This document shows positions 49,801 to 61,190 of a stretch of DNA of 64,000 bases, piece after piece. Both the position numbers and the translations under genes were made by a program. The DNA lies in assembly GCF_016808095.1 (NCBI RefSeq), contig NC_068978.1, positions 23,800,806 to 23,864,805 of the forward strand. The letters run 5' to 3'. The first letter of the stretch is position 1. Each line of letters begins with the position of its first letter. The DNA is from Vigna angularis (lineage: Eukaryota > Streptophyta > Magnoliopsida > Fabales > Fabaceae). The notes below the pieces were generated by a model that saw nothing but the letters and a program-made list of their open reading frames with translations, had not been told where the DNA came from and did no database searches.

Positions 49801-51618
49801 GGACAAATGAGGATGGCCAAGTCGATCATGTAGCACTTTAGGATTAGGAGCAGCAACACAAGACACCCTTGGACGAGATCCAAAATGGTATAATCCGCCA
49901 TCTTCATATCCTTCTCCAATCTGTCTCCCCGAACCACGCTCCTGTATAACAAAAGATTTATGATCAAAGGTTATTGAACAATTTAACATTTTAGTCAACT
50001 GGCTTAAGGAAATTAAATTAAAAGGACAATTAGGGACAAAAAGGACTGAATTGAGATTGAGGGAGGGAGACAAAGAAACATGACCGACTCCTTTGGAAGA
50101 AGTTTTAGATCCATTTGCAAGGTTTATGAAATGAGGTTTTTTTCGAAAGGAAATAGATGAGAACAAAGAGGTATTACCATAAATGTGATCAGAAGCACCT
50201 GAGTCAATTACCCATGAATTTTGACATTCCATAGATTGAGAAACGCAGGCTGTTGATGTATTGGGAGATTGAGATGGTTGTGCCAAGCTGTTAGACTTTA
50301 ACCTTAAATACTCTTGATATTCATCCTCAGAAAACATAGAAGTGGAGGTTTCAGTTTTCGAAGTGGAAGTTTCAATCTTCGAAATATTGGCGGTTTTGGA
50401 AGGGAAACCATGTAAGGAGTAGCAATTCTCTTGAGTATGACCCATCCTTTTGCAATATGTGCATTGAGTACGTCCCCGACCTCCTCGGCCTCCTCCTCTA
50501 GTGCCACGTCCTCCTCTTCCTCGTGTGGCAACCATGACAGATGGTTCCACTAGTTCATGCGCTTCTTGAGTTTGAGATACCGGGACACGCAGAAGGCGAG
50601 TGGTCAATGTTTCCATAGAGGGGACCTCATGACTAGTTAGAAGTTGATCTCTGAGATGATCAAAATCGGGATGTAGGGCACGAAGGATCAACACCATGTA
50701 AAATTTGTCTAGTTTCTTTTTCATATCCTCTAATGGATCTACTTCCAAAAACATCTTAAGTTCTTCGACAGCAGATTGGGCTTCAGCCATGAAAGACACC
50801 ATATCATGGTCTACCATTTTAAGAGATGCAAGCTTGTTCGTAGTGTCATAGAGACGTTGAATATCGTTGGCATAAATGCTTTGGGATTTCTTCCAAAAGG
50901 AGTGACAAGTTTTGAAAGCCCTCAAAGATACAAGAAGTTTGGGTTCTACTGATTGCCATGACAGGGCACACAACTGGAAATCTGCATGTTTCCATTGATC
51001 ATCTTTTTCAGTAGGCACATGGCTTCCATCTCGCTCAAGGTGGTCATAATGCCCTTGGCCAAGGAACCACATTTCAACGGCAGCAGACCATGATAGATAA
51101 TTTTTTCCATTTAGCTTCTCGAAGGTAATTGATGGACTTCTAGAGAAGGAAAGAGTACTGCCAGACGCCATTTCTGAAGAAGACGAATAGTACTAGCGAG
51201 GAACAAGAAAACCCTACGGGTTTAGACGAAGGAAACTGTGACAGTGATGGATGACGGTGGCCGGCGACGGACGACGGTGGCCGACGGTTGACGGTGGCCG
51301 GCGGCGGGCAGCGGCGGACAGTGGCGGGCGACGAAGAACTGTGGCGCCGGACAGATATATATTACGAGACAAAAACCAGAGCGGTCGATACCAACTTAAG
51401 ATTGAAACTGTAAAATAATTCTTGAGGGCTTGATTGATCCCTCTCACAATCTTCTATTTATAAGAATAAATTGATACACAAGTACATGATAAATAGGGTA
51501 ATCCTAGACACAATATAATCATGATAAATAGGGTAATCCTAGACACAATATAATCATGATAAATAGGGTAACCCTTGACACACTATAATGATGATAAAAT
51601 AGGATAAGTATCCTAACA
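46865..51618 (-). mobile_element. Structurally complete Copia element
   Basis: A 4754-bp element on the minus strand with short LTRs at 51394-51618 (5', 225 bp) and 46865-47054 (3', 190 bp). It is flanked by a perfect 5-bp duplication CAATG (46860-46864 and 51619-51623). The LTR begins TGTTAGGATA and ends CAATCTTAAGT, so it lacks the usual terminal CA. TGGTATCGACC follows at once as primer-binding site, supporting that end. The polypurine tract GAGGGGGAG abuts the 3' LTR. The LTRs differ mainly by one extra 35-bp unit in the 5' copy. The coding region is one frame with three stops. Confidence 0.95.
47062..51171 (-). pseudogene. Copia gag-pol polyprotein frame with three TAG stops
   Basis: One frame of 1370 codons from the ATG at 51171 to a stop at 47064-47062, with no frameshift but three in-frame TAG codons (49293-49291, 48201-48199, 47781-47779). 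Domains in order: gag (1-230); Arg/Gly-rich linker and zinc knuckle CTYCKRMGHTQENC (237-250); aspartic protease with WVIDSGASDHI (Asp323); pre-integrase HDRLGHPHLSKL; integrase core (HSDIWGP, FIDEYSR, ILRSDNTKEY, PQQNGIAERKNR); reverse transcriptase with the YVDD active site intact (VYVDDIVITG, about 47990); and RNase H (STVEAEYRAM, YCDNQDALHIA). The first stop lies at the end of integrase and the second just before the RT catalytic part. As it stands the sequence would yield at most a gag-protease-integrase product. Confidence 0.93.
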
Positions 51619-51623
51619 CAATG

Positions 51624-52489
51624 CTTCAAAAATAAATGTGTTGAACAACATTTTCCTAAACGCACTCTTGTACTAAACAAATATCCCTAAATGATGAGTT
51701 GTTAGTAAACGCCTTTAAAAGTTTAAATGATTATATTAAACGATGTTTTCATTCAACGATGAAATCTTTATGAATCAATACTTGGTATATTTTCAAAAGT
51801 ACTTAAATGATCTACATGTATAGAAAAAATGACAAACACCCAATTGTTTTGAACACGCAATTCAAAACATTAATTGCACGTTTCAAACAACAAAAGTAAT
51901 AAGAAAAATGATATATCTGCCAGCATATATCTCTATTATACTCTGTGCAGATGCCTATTATATCCACTTGCTCCATCACGAACAAGTATGAAATGGATGC
52001 TAGAAGTAAAGAAGACATTCATAGAATGTTCTCTACTTCAAAAGTTGTGTTGAAGATTTCGTAGAACCTACTTTGGTTGAAGTACTACAACAAGTTATGC
52101 CTATCTACGAAAAGGCTACAAAGATATGAAAATTGAAGACAAAATTGTCTAAAGGATCTTTTCCCATGAAGCCTATAAATAGAAGATCCCTTGAAAAGAA
52201 GATCAAGAAGGATAAACACATGAATAACGAAAAGATCATCTGAAAAGCGAAACTCACTTTTGTGCAAGAACAAAAACTTTGAGAATACACTCTCAAGCTT
52301 TATAGAGTCATTAGCTTACATTTTTAAGAAGAGAGAAAATCCTACAAGGTCTATTAAATTAAGTGTTATTGTAAACACATCCTCTTTGTGAGAGTTATCA
52401 TCTAAGACTTGTAAACAATCTAATTGATTGTACATTCTAAAGAGAATTCAAACACTTTATGGTTAGCTTAGTTGAGTTAAACGCCTACT
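51624..52489. other. Flanking sequence of the Copia insertion
   Basis: Continuation of 46468-46859 interrupted by the Copia element. Both sides contain AAACGATGTTTT / AAACGTATTAA-type repeated blocks. Possibly an older LTR. No gene is visible. Confidence 0.35.
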
Positions 52490-52800
52490 AGACAATTGTC
52501 TAAGGGAAACCAGGTGTGGGTAAACTCATATTAGTCAGCATTACAGGTGTTACCAAATTAACTAAGAGAAACCAAGAGTGGGTAAACTTAGACTAGTCAG
52601 CGTAACAAGTGTTATCAAGATTGACTAGGGGAACCATAAGTGGTTTAGAATACTTGAAGTAGTCAACGTAACATGTGTTACTAGGATTGGGTAGGATTTT
52701 CAGGAGTGGTGTCTAATACTCAATTCTAGTTATCGTAATAGATGTTACCAGGTTTGACTAGTGTAACGAGAAGTGGTGCTAATACTCAGTTGTAATACAT
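52490..52800 (+). repeat. Imperfect ~60-bp tandem array, about 5 copies
   Basis: Recurring pattern GACTAG-GGAACCA-AAGTGG-TAATACT-TAGTCA-CGTAACA-GTGTTAC. This arrangement is common in the leader of Copia-type LTR sequences of legumes. Just beyond, 52911-52960 and 52983-53031 are a direct repeat of about 50 bp (AAGTTCAAA-GAGGCTTCATGTATCATG). 53030-54285 has no gene. Confidence 0.6.
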
Positions 52801-53276
52801 CACATTTTCATTGTGCTAGCTACGTGTACAAAGAAAGAAAACATGTTGAATGGAAAAGTTTCTCGCAGGCCACTAGGCGTAGACTTGCACTAGACGAGTG
52901 ACTAATCCGCAAGTTCAAATGAGGCTTCATGTATCATGGACTTGAATGGACTTCTCTTAGTCCAATTAGCTACAAATTAAGCAAGTTCAAACGAGGCTTC
53001 ATGTATCATGGGCTTGAGTGGGCTTCTTTTTTTAGCTTGTTTTACAAAACTTTGAGGTCCTTTTATGCTTTTTCTTCAAGTTCTTCTTACATTCTCTTTA
53101 TCATTGTATTGTGAGAGCTATTTTAGCGGGGTTTATTCCATTAACAAATAAAAGAAAAAAGATATAAATTAGATATTTTATTTTTCCATCAATTTTAAAT
53201 TTACTATAAATATAATATAATTTAAAATTTTTAATAAATAACGTTAGTAGTTTTAGAGAATTTTCATATTCTTGTA

Positions 53277-53320
<44 letters not shown>

Positions 53321-54289
53321 ATTGATTTACTGTTTCGAATTTTTTTTAAATCGAATCAGTTGATAACTGAGATTAAAAGCTTTTTTTTCAGTTTTGAAAT
53401 TGGTGTCAAATATCGAAAATAATTGTGTTATTTTCTTTCATTCTACCAGTAAATCTATAAATAATGACAGTAATTCAAACATATATTTTGTATTTTAAAG
53501 TTATAAAAATTCAAATTAATAAGTTATAACTCAAACTATTATTATGATTAAGTTATCTGATTCTTGTTGCTCTCGTTAGACTATATATATATGCTATGCT
53601 AGTAGAAGTGTAATTATACAAATAAGTGCCGTTTAAAGGAATCATGGACTTGCTTAAGCGACCAAAACGGGTCTTCATTATCAGATAATATCCCAATTTC
53701 AAAACAAGATTTTTTTATGTCTTGTCAGAGTCAGAACCAAACTTAAAAGCAAAAAAAAAAAAGTAAGATAGAAGGAGACAGAAAGAAAGAAAGAAAGGTT
53801 TAAAGGTGGGAGGAAATTAAGGATACTAATATTTATAGGTCCTCATCATAGTTTTCTGCTTTTATTCAATGTAATTTTACTTTCATGTGAGTGCTTTTAC
53901 AAATATATCACTTTTTCTTTAATTTATCTAAATATGGCAATTTTTTATTTTAAATCTAACCATATTATTTTAATGTTATCATTGTCCATCACTTGAACAA
54001 TTTCAGCAGAAACTCAACAATTTTCACGAGTTTAGATATGCTACACCGAACCAGAATTCAATGTCAATATAAATGAAAAAAAAGAAAAGAAAAGAATGTT
54101 TGTTTAATAATTACAACAAAATGATATTGAAATAACGTTATAAATTGATTAAAATTAAATTGAGGTGTTCCATGTTCTTCTAAATTGTATTTTTACTTTC
54201 AACTTCGTTCATTATTATAATTACGTGTCTCAGAGATATATGTGTAATGTGAAACAGATGCATTGCTTATGCTTTCATGATGAACATGA

Positions 54290-54297
54290 TATAAAAA
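54290..54297 (+). promoter_or_regulatory. Candidate TATA box of the TIR-NB-LRR gene
   Basis: TATAAAAA, 196 bases before the ATG at 54486; it would give a 5' UTR of about 160 bases. Confidence 0.4.
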
Positions 54298-54485
54298 GAG
54301 AGATGGTTCTAAAAGCAAAAGGAAAGTTATAGGTAATTTAAAAAATACAGATTGTAATCTGAAAAAATCCACAACTAATGGCTAAAGTAAAAAGGGTTCT
54401 GTGATGGGTATGTAAAGATCATGTATCTGACTGTGTTGCATTATTGCTTTCTCTTCTAAAATTCGTGAGTTCTTCAATTCCTTCC

Positions 54486-57400
54486 ATGGAATTGGCGTCT
54501 TCATCATCCAAACTGCAACGGAAGTACGATGTGCTCATCAACTTCACTGAAATAGAAGACATTCGCAAGAAATTTGTTTCTCATCTCGATTCTGCCCTCT
54601 CTGCTAATGGGCTCACCACTTTCCTTCACCACGAGAATGCATTGCAGCCATTGCACATCCAACAACCTATTCTTCATCTGTGTCGGGTAGCAATTGTTGT
54701 TTTCACCAAAACTTATTCTCAATCTGCTTGGTGTCTTCATCAGCTTCAACAAATAATTGAATGGCACCAAACTTATTCCCGACATGTTCTGCCCGTATAT
54801 TACGAAATTGAGCCATCTGATGTACGTCTTCAGAAGGGTGATTTTGGAGAAGCCTTTAAAGCAACTGCACACCAAACATTTTCTGAACAACAACTGGAGG
54901 ATGGCGTGTCCAGGTGGAGCCACGCACTCACCAAAGCTGCGAATTTCTTTGGATGGGATGAGAGCAATCACAGGTATGCAGAACTAGTGGATTTAAGCTT
55001 GTGATTTAACTTTGCTGATAAATGACTTCTTCTATAATTGCTATTGAACTTGAAGGAGTGATGCAGAACTAGTGGACACAATTGTTAAGAGCGTTCTTAA
55101 TTTACCAGTCTTGTCTGTTACTAAATTTCCAGTTGGATTGCAATCCCAAGTGGAAGATGTGATTCGAACTATAAAAAATAAATCAATGGAAGTGTGTAGG
55201 ATAGGGATATGTGGAATGGAAGGATCGGGTAAAACGACCCTTGCCAAAGCCATCTACAATCAAATTCATGGTACATTCATGGAGAAAAGTTTCATTGAAG
55301 ATGTTTCAGAAGTCAATCGAACAAGAGGGTGTATTCATTTACAAGCACAACTTCTTTCAGATGTCCTAAAATCAAGAGTGGAGATTCATAGCGTTGAGAT
55401 GGGAACAAGTATGATTCAGGAAAGACTTCATGGGAAAAGGATGCTAATTGTACTCGACGATATGATCAATGAGTACTATCCATTATTCGACCTTAGGAAA
55501 TGTTGTGCATGGTTCGGTAAAGGAACTGTAATTATCATCACAACAAAAGATATAGAGCTACTGAGGAAGCACCAAGTTGATTCTATTTTTCGGATGAATC
55601 TAATGAATGCAAATGAGTCCCTTGAGCTTTTTAGTTGGCATGCATTTCGAGAAGCAAAACCAAAAGAAGAATACAGCGACCTTGCAAAAACAGTAGTTAC
55701 TTATTGTGGAGGACTACCTCTTGCGCTTGAACTCATTGGAGCTTGTTTATTTGAAAGGACGAAAGAAGAATGGAACAGAGTATTGTTAAGATTAGACAAT
55801 AAGATTTATTCTTTGATGTATGTTGTTCCACTGATATTGAAAATAAGCTTCGACGGTTTACGGAATAAAATCGAAAAAGATTTATTCCTTGATATATGTT
55901 GTTTCTTTGTTGGTAAAGGCAGAGCCTATGTTAAGAAGATGCTGAATGGCTGTGGAGTTGACCCTGATAGTGGAATAAGAGTTCTGATAGAGCGTAACCT
56001 CATAAAAGTTAAAAAGAACAACAAATTTGGAATGCATCCTTTGCTACGAGATATGGGAAGAGGAATTATTCGTGAAAATTCAAAAGAGGAACCTGGGAAG
56101 AACAGTCGAATGTGGTATGATAGTGATGCAGAATATGCACTGTCAGAGAATACAGTAAGAACAATCTCGATCTATGGTTTTGAAACTTCTTTTTGGAAGT
56201 GAATGTTTTCTCATGTGCAATATATTTGTTTTTCTTAGCTATTTTCATCGCAGAGGACAAAAGTCATTCAAGGATTGCCTGAGAAACTGTTTTTAACCAG
56301 TACAGATGGCTTCAAACCTTCTCCTTTAAAGGAAACAAACACATCAAGAATGTTGAAACTCACCGGAGATTCTGGGTACGTTTCTAAGAAATTGAGATGG
56401 ATCAGTTTGCGAGGATTTCCTTCAGAATACCTACGTAACAATTTTTATCTCCATGATGCAATAGCAATTGATTTAAAACACAGTCTTCTTCGATTCGTCT
56501 GGAAACAACCCCAGGTTTTTTTTCTTACGTGCCATATTCTTTTGAAACCCAGCTTAACATAAAAATAGTATTTGATTCCAGTTATAACTATTTTATTTTA
56601 TCATTTTCTTTTCTAACATTTTATCCAAAAACTATGTTCTTGAAGGTTTTGCTTTGGCTAAAAGTTCTTAATCTTAGTCACTCCAAGTACTTGACAAAAA
56701 CCCCTGACTTTATCGGACTACCACGTCTTGAACAACTCATTCTCAAAGATTGTCCACGTTTGAACGAAGTACACCAATCTATTGGATGTCTTTGCTATCT
56801 TACACTGCTAAATTTAAAGGACTGTACAAGGCTAAGCAATCTCCCAAAAGAGATATATGAGTTGACAACTTTGCAAACTCTCATTCTTTCTGGTTGTTCG
56901 AAAATTGACCTATTGAAAAAAGATATAATGCAAATGGAATCCTTGGTAACTCTAATTGCTGAAAATACAGTTGTGAAACAATTGCCTTTTTCAATGGTAA
57001 GTTCAAAAAGCATTGGATATATATCTTTATGTGGACTTGAGGGATTGTCACATAATCTCTTTCCTTCTATCATTCGGTCTTGGATGTCATCAACAATGAA
57101 TAAGCTGTCTCATAAACATTCGTTTTGCATGGATATGGAAGATAATAGTTGGGATGATTTTGTGCCATTTCTTAGCAGTCTTGCAAATCTTCGAAGTGTT
57201 TTGGTGCAATGTGATACCGAATTTCAACTATCTAAGCAAGTAGAAACTATTCTGATTGAATATGGAGCAAATATTACAGAATCAGGAACTTCAAAGCAGC
57301 ACTTCAAGTCTTCTTTGATTGGTGTTGGTAGATGCAAAGATTTCTTCAATGCTGTCAGTGATAGAATTTCTGAGGTTCTTCTCTAGCTTCCCTTTGTTCA

Positions 57401-58011
57401 TTACCTTCTAAAAGTATCTGATTTTAATAACCAACTAACCAAGTGATTATGCTTACACTAAGTACTAGCAAAATGATTTCCACTTTCTTGATATACTAGC
57501 TTCATTATTGTTTAATCATTTTTTAACTAAACATGCCCTTATTTATCTCACGATACAGGTATTTGCAAGCAGTGAGTCATGTGATATTTCTCTTCCAAGT
57601 GACAATGATCCTTATTGGTTGGCGCATAGAGGTGAAGGACATTCTGTTTCTTTCACTGTGCCTCAGAACCGTGTATTGAAGGGAATGGCTTTATGTGTTG
57701 TTTATTTATCAAATCCTGAAATTCTGACAACTGAATGTTTTAGAAGCGTCTTAATTGTTAATTACACAAAGTGCGCATTACATATGCACAACCATGGGAT
57801 GGTAATTATCTTTAATGATATAGATTGGCAAGGTATAATATCAAATTTAGGATCAGGAGACAAGGTGGATATTTTTGTGATATTTGGTCATGGAGTTCTA
57901 GTCAAAAGAACAATTGTCTATCTGATATGTGGTGAATCAAATGACATACAAAAGGAGCCTGCGACAAAGAAAAATTCCCTCACTAGATTTATAAAGAAAA
58001 AGGAAAAGTGA
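54486..58011 (+). CDS. TIR-NB-LRR disease resistance-type protein
   Basis: Five exons join cleanly with GT-AG introns: 54486-54973, 55056-56154, 56254-56514, 56646-57374 and 57559-58011, giving 1009 aa. The start is the first ATG of the frame. The TIR domain (13-163) keeps FTKTYSQSAWCL and YEIEPSDVR. NB-ARC follows: P-loop GMEGSGKTT (216-224), kinase-2 LIVLDD (293-298), TTKD, GLPLAL (382-387) and MHP (489-491) where MHD is usual. LRRs lie in exons 3-4 (LKVLNLSHSKYLTKTPDF, TLILSGCSKIDLL). Exon 5 (DNDPYWLAHRGEGHSVSFTV) is a post-LRR C-JID-type domain. Such proteins are intracellular immune receptors; the TIR normally cleaves NAD+. Gln86 stands where WCLxEL carries the catalytic Glu, and the SFRGEDTR motif reads NFTEIEDIR, so signalling by its own TIR is doubtful. 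No stop or frameshift is seen. It may be a sensor needing a partner, a regulator, or a gene starting to decay. Confidence 0.93.
54974..55055 (+). other. Intron 1 of the TIR-NB-LRR gene, with in-frame readthrough
   Basis: An 82-base intron. Its first bases (ATGCAGAACTAGTGGA, 54976-54991) repeat the start of exon 2 (55061-55076). If unspliced, the frame continues YAELVDLSL and stops at 55002-55004, yielding a 172-residue TIR-only protein. Confidence 0.8.
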
Positions 58012-58300
58012 ATTTTGGTAAGTCATTATCTTCTTTTGAGAAGAGCAGGATCCCTTAAGTTATGGAATTAATCCGTGTGTCCTTGATTGTAATTTATTTT
58101 TTCTCAAACTTTCCTTGTGTTTCTTTCAGTTAAGAAATTCATCTTTGTTTTACTCTGTTTCTCGCTCTTCGCATTGTGCTTCCTTGGTTTTATTTGAGGT
58201 GTTTGAAACTTTTCTTTTCAAAATGTTTTTCGTAGGAATAAACTTACATTTAAGAGTTATCAAATAAATAATTATTAAGAGTTATAATGTTTATTGTATT
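58012..58300. other. 3' flank of the TIR-NB-LRR gene
   Basis: T-rich sequence consistent with a 3' UTR; no clear polyadenylation signal can be singled out. Confidence 0.4.
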
Positions 58301-61190
58301 GGGAGAGGAAGAATAAGTTACTTTGTTATGTTTTACCATTATTATGGTATATTATTTTAATAATTAGGAGCATTATAGTAAGTAGATGAAAGACCTAATG
58401 TTAGTATCCTATAAATTGTAAGGTTTATGAGAGATGAAAACACACTAGAAGTATATTCAAAAATATCTAAGTGAGTGTCATTTTCTAATACATTGGCATC
58501 TGAGATGACTCAGTGTCTAAGTCAGAAAGAGATAGTGGGAGAGAGATGGCCAGCCTAGCATACAGTATGTCTCTGTTTCGGTTGACAAAGAAAGTCAACT
58601 TTGACAATTGGAGTGTGCAAATGAGAATCCTTCTTGAATCCCAAGACGTTTGGGATGTTGTAGCGAATGACTATGAAGAGCCCATGGTAGATGTATGGCA
58701 GACAGTGGCCCCACTTGTCGCATTAAGAAAATCATGAGTGAACGATCAATCAGCTCTGTACATACTATATCGAGTTGTTGATGAGTCTGGCTTTGAGAAG
58801 ATAGTGAATGTTAAATCTTCAAAACAAGCGTGATGGTTTTTTTAGAAAGTTTACAAAGGCAATAACTGTGTAAAGCAAGTTAGACTTCAAACTCTCATAC
58901 GTAAGTTTGAGAGTCCGAGAATGAAGAGTAGAGAACAAACGGTCGAGTATATATCTCGACTAGAGGCTATATCAAATCAACTTGGAAGAAATGAAGAGGA
59001 GTTGCCTGCTAGCTGTATTGTGGAGAAGATCCTAAGGTCACGGACTAAGGACTTTGAGAATATTGTGTGTTCAATTGAGGAGTCTAAGGACTTGACCATG
59101 CTCTTGGTTTAAGGGTTTGTTGGGTCTTTAGATTCATATGAGCAGCGAAGGAGAACGTTGTTTGAGCCACTTTATAAGGTACTTTAGGTAAAACTTGACC
59201 TGAAGGAAGTGCTCGGAACACTCGAGGTCAAGGTGTTCCTAGAGCAAGAGGTCGTGGACAAGGAGGTCGTGGCCAAGGTGATCATGAAGACAAAGATGAA
59301 CAAATGGGGCAACAAAACTGGAGAGGTAGTGGAAAAGCGAGAGGTCAAAGAGGTCAATCTATTAATTCTAGAGTAGAATGCTATAAATTTAGTAAAATGG
59401 TCATTATGCCAGTGACTATAGGTCGGCCAAGTGTTATAATTGTGGTAAGGTTAGCCACATAGCAAAATAATGTTGAGTTGAAAAGAAAAAGGAAACAAAT
59501 TTCCTTACTAAGGACGCTAATAAAGAGATTGGGATTCTAATGATGTCAAGAACCCCAAAAATTGAACTATCGAGTTGTAAGATCGGGCTGCCAAGTTGGA
59601 GTACGGAACTCATTCCGAGTTACTTGATATTTAGGAGTATGGAAGTCGAGGTGAATATAAACAAAATAGCAGATGTCAAGTTAAAGTCGAGCTGTTCAAA
59701 CAACTTGGTTTGGTATCTGGATACCGAGGCTAGTAATCACATGTGCGATGATGAAAGCATGTTTAGAGAGCTCATTAAAGTGGATGTCGAACATGTTTCT
59801 TTTGGAGATAATTCAATGGTAGCCGTAAAGGGGAAATGTAAAATTCGATATCTTCAAAAGGATGGTCGATTCGGTGAAATGTGAGACGTGTACTATGTAC
59901 CCGATCTTAAGAGTAATATTCTAAGCATAGGATAATTAATGGAAAAGGGAAACTCAGTTCTGATGAAGGACTGAGTAATGTACTTGAAGGATAAATTCGA
60001 TCGCTTGATAGCCCGAGTTGAAATGAAAAAAAAAAAACAAAATGTACAAGATGGAGCTAAATATAGTATAGGAGAAATGTTTGAAGATGGATGTGAGAGA
60101 AGAAGTTGTGATGTGTCATTTTCACTTTGGGCACTTAAATTTTGGAGGATTGATCAGGCTGTTAAAGAAGTAGTTGTGCATGGACTACCAAATATAGAGT
60201 TTAAAAAGAAGTTTTGTGAAGACTGTATACTCAAAAAGCATCCAAGAACAGAATTTTTGAAGACTGTTTAGTACCAAGCAAAGACACAACTCGATTTAAT
60301 TCACACCGACCTATGTGAACCATTCATCTCTGAGTCTTTTAGTGGCAAGAAATATTTTATCTCGTTCGTGGATGACTTTTCACGGAAGACGAAGATATAT
60401 TTCTTACGAGAAAAATCCAAGGTGTTCGTGGTGTTTAAAAAGTTCAGGACGATGGTTGAGAAGTAGACTAGGAAGCCAATAAAAGTTGTTTGATCTGATA
60501 AAGGAGGTGAGTTCATATTAGGAGAATTCATGGAATATTGTGAGGTACACAGAATAAAGTGTTTCTTAACAACTACATACTCACCGCAACAAAACGGTGT
60601 AGTAGAAAGGAAGAATCGAACCATTCTCAACATGGTCTGAACCATCCTCAGAAGTAAGAACATGCCAGAGAAATTCTAGGTAGAAGCAGTTAAATGTGTT
60701 GTTTATGTCAAAAATAGATGCTCACATGCAAAGCTAGAAATGAGGACACCCCAAGAAGCTTGGAGCAGGAGGAAACCATGTGTTAAGCACCTTAAAGTAT
60801 TTGGCAGCGTGTCCTATGGTCATATTCTAGCAACATAGAGAACTAAACTTGGAGACAAGAGTAAGAAATACGTGTTTATTGGGTATGACGAAAAGACCAA
60901 AGCATATAAGTTATACAACTCAATAACTAAGAAAGTTATGGTAAATTGAGATGTGCACCTTAATGAATAGAATGAATGGAGTTGGGATCACATGAAGGAA
61001 AAGTTAGGTGTAAGCACAAAACCTGGAAAAGAGAGTCTGACAGTTGAAGATAGGAGCTCGACCAATGTAAACAAGAGCTCGACCAACGTGAATGGGAGCT
61101 CGACAGGTGAAAATGGAGGCTTGAAAGAAGTCAAGGATGATGAAAATACTAATGAAGATGAACCTTTTCCACACGTATAAATTTAATCCT
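58300..61190 (+). pseudogene. Truncated Copia element (LTR end, gag, protease, integrase)
   Basis: An LTR-like end (TCTAATACA, about 58491) is followed by TTGGCATCTGAGA, a degraded tRNA-Met primer site. Gag begins at 58513 (MSKSERDSG), with VNFDNWSVQMRILLESQDVW, then TVEYISRLEAISNQLG (58942), and a Gly/Arg-rich stretch (59210-59360). Protease appears as WYLDTEASNHMCDD, with the catalytic D-S/T-G changed to D-T-E (about 59718). Integrase follows: CEDCILKKHPRTEF, LIHTDLCEPF, FVDDFSRKTKIYFL, TYSPQQNGVVERKNRT (60578-60625) and GYDEKTKAYKLYNS. About a dozen stops and shifts interrupt it. It ends near 61190, before any reverse transcriptase, so the 3' half is missing. Short SSTNVN repeats occur at 61055-61100. 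Confidence 0.85.

Noticed and set aside
54504..54971. A 155-codon minus-strand frame across the TIR exon
   Set aside because: Antisense shadow of the TIR coding exon.
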